Shown piece by piece: positions 63,957 to 64,000 of a stretch of 64,000 nt of DNA (the stretch's first letter is position 1; every line of letters begins with the position of its first letter). This stretch comes from Archaeoglobus sulfaticallidus PM70-1 (GTDB lineage: Archaea; Halobacteriota; Archaeoglobi; Archaeoglobales; Archaeoglobaceae). The stretch spans positions 682,001 through 746,000 of the forward strand of contig NC_021169.1 of assembly GCF_000385565.1 (NCBI RefSeq), in the 5' to 3' direction. Under the pieces are notes generated by a model. The model searched no databases. It saw nothing but the letters and a program-made list of their open reading frames with translations, and was not told where the DNA came from. The position numbers were made by a program, and so were the translations under genes.

Positions 63957-64000
63957 CCTATACGGCACTTATCATTGAAAGTCAAGATTCCAGAATTTTT

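Overview
The window is a contiguous piece of an archaeal chromosome, most likely from Archaeoglobales (Archaeoglobus, Ferroglobus or Geoglobus; the genus cannot be settled by eye). The evidence is a combination of genes: aIF2-alpha, Nop10, RpoL, Csl4, a thermosome, an archaeal histone and Alba on the information side; methenyl-tetrahydromethanopterin cyclohydrolase and a formylmethanofuran dehydrogenase cluster (C1 branch of the reductive acetyl-CoA pathway); and acyl-CoA dehydrogenase, acetyl-CoA synthetase and a menaquinone-type prenyltransferase. TATA/BRE-like promoters, T-run terminators and CCA-less tRNA genes also fit an archaeon. No rRNA, CRISPR array or intact insertion sequence was seen.

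Layout. 1-3.4 kb: translation, rRNA-modification and exosome/RNA polymerase genes. 3.4-6.1 kb: a decayed response regulator followed by a large REC-PAS sensor that lacks a normal kinase core. 6.3-8.7 kb: histone, mch, a tandem universal stress protein and a mini winged-helix protein. 8.7-17.3 kb (mostly minus): a DUF167/TOPRIM/MFS/MFS operon, nitroreductase, serA, rtcA, an MBL hydrolase and a CoA-disulfide-reductase-like flavoprotein. 17.5-25.6 kb: HTH regulator, thermosome, then a frameshifted coiled-coil gene immediately upstream of smc-scpA-scpB. 25.7-29.5 kb: CinA-like, riboflavin reductase, a TnpB-type remnant, UbiA, an acidic zinc ribbon, YjbQ, RlmE and tRNA-Arg(TCG). 29.5-31.1 kb is decaying DNA around a purH cyclohydrolase and tRNA-Arg(CCT).

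31.3-34.6 kb: acyl-CoA dehydrogenase, SCP-2, Alba and a tight DUF1284-DUF371-beta-helix operon. 34.7-38.1 kb: an acetate module (acs-satP) divergent from a ribbon-helix-helix regulator. 38-41 kb: M20 peptidase, GNAT, and an amino-acid ABC permease and binding protein without an ATPase. 41.2-46.2 kb: fwdG-fwdB-fwdD, guaA-B/pyrG and Trm112. 46.6-48.5 kb: a queuosine-type pair, a YhhQ transporter convergent with a bacterial-type tRNA-guanine transglycosylase, lying between a possible transposase scrap and tRNA-Ser(GGA). 49-51.5 kb: a PGF-CTERM surface protein, a small zinc-binding ORF and tRNA-Leu(TAG). 51.6-64 kb: radical SAM, flavodoxin-family, DUF166, MrfA-like helicase, a second CoADR-like enzyme, rubrerythrin, two moeA genes (one fused to a binding-protein domain), DUF2240 and thiD.

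The strongest candidate for something under-described is the bacterial-type TGT plus queuosine-precursor transporter in an archaeon. Next are the acetate module with its palindrome-flanked RHH gene, the frameshifted coiled-coil gene ahead of smc, the six-residue-repeat beta-helix protein, and a 10-bp perfect palindrome upstream of the DUF166 gene. All functions are from reading motifs by eye; no database search was possible.
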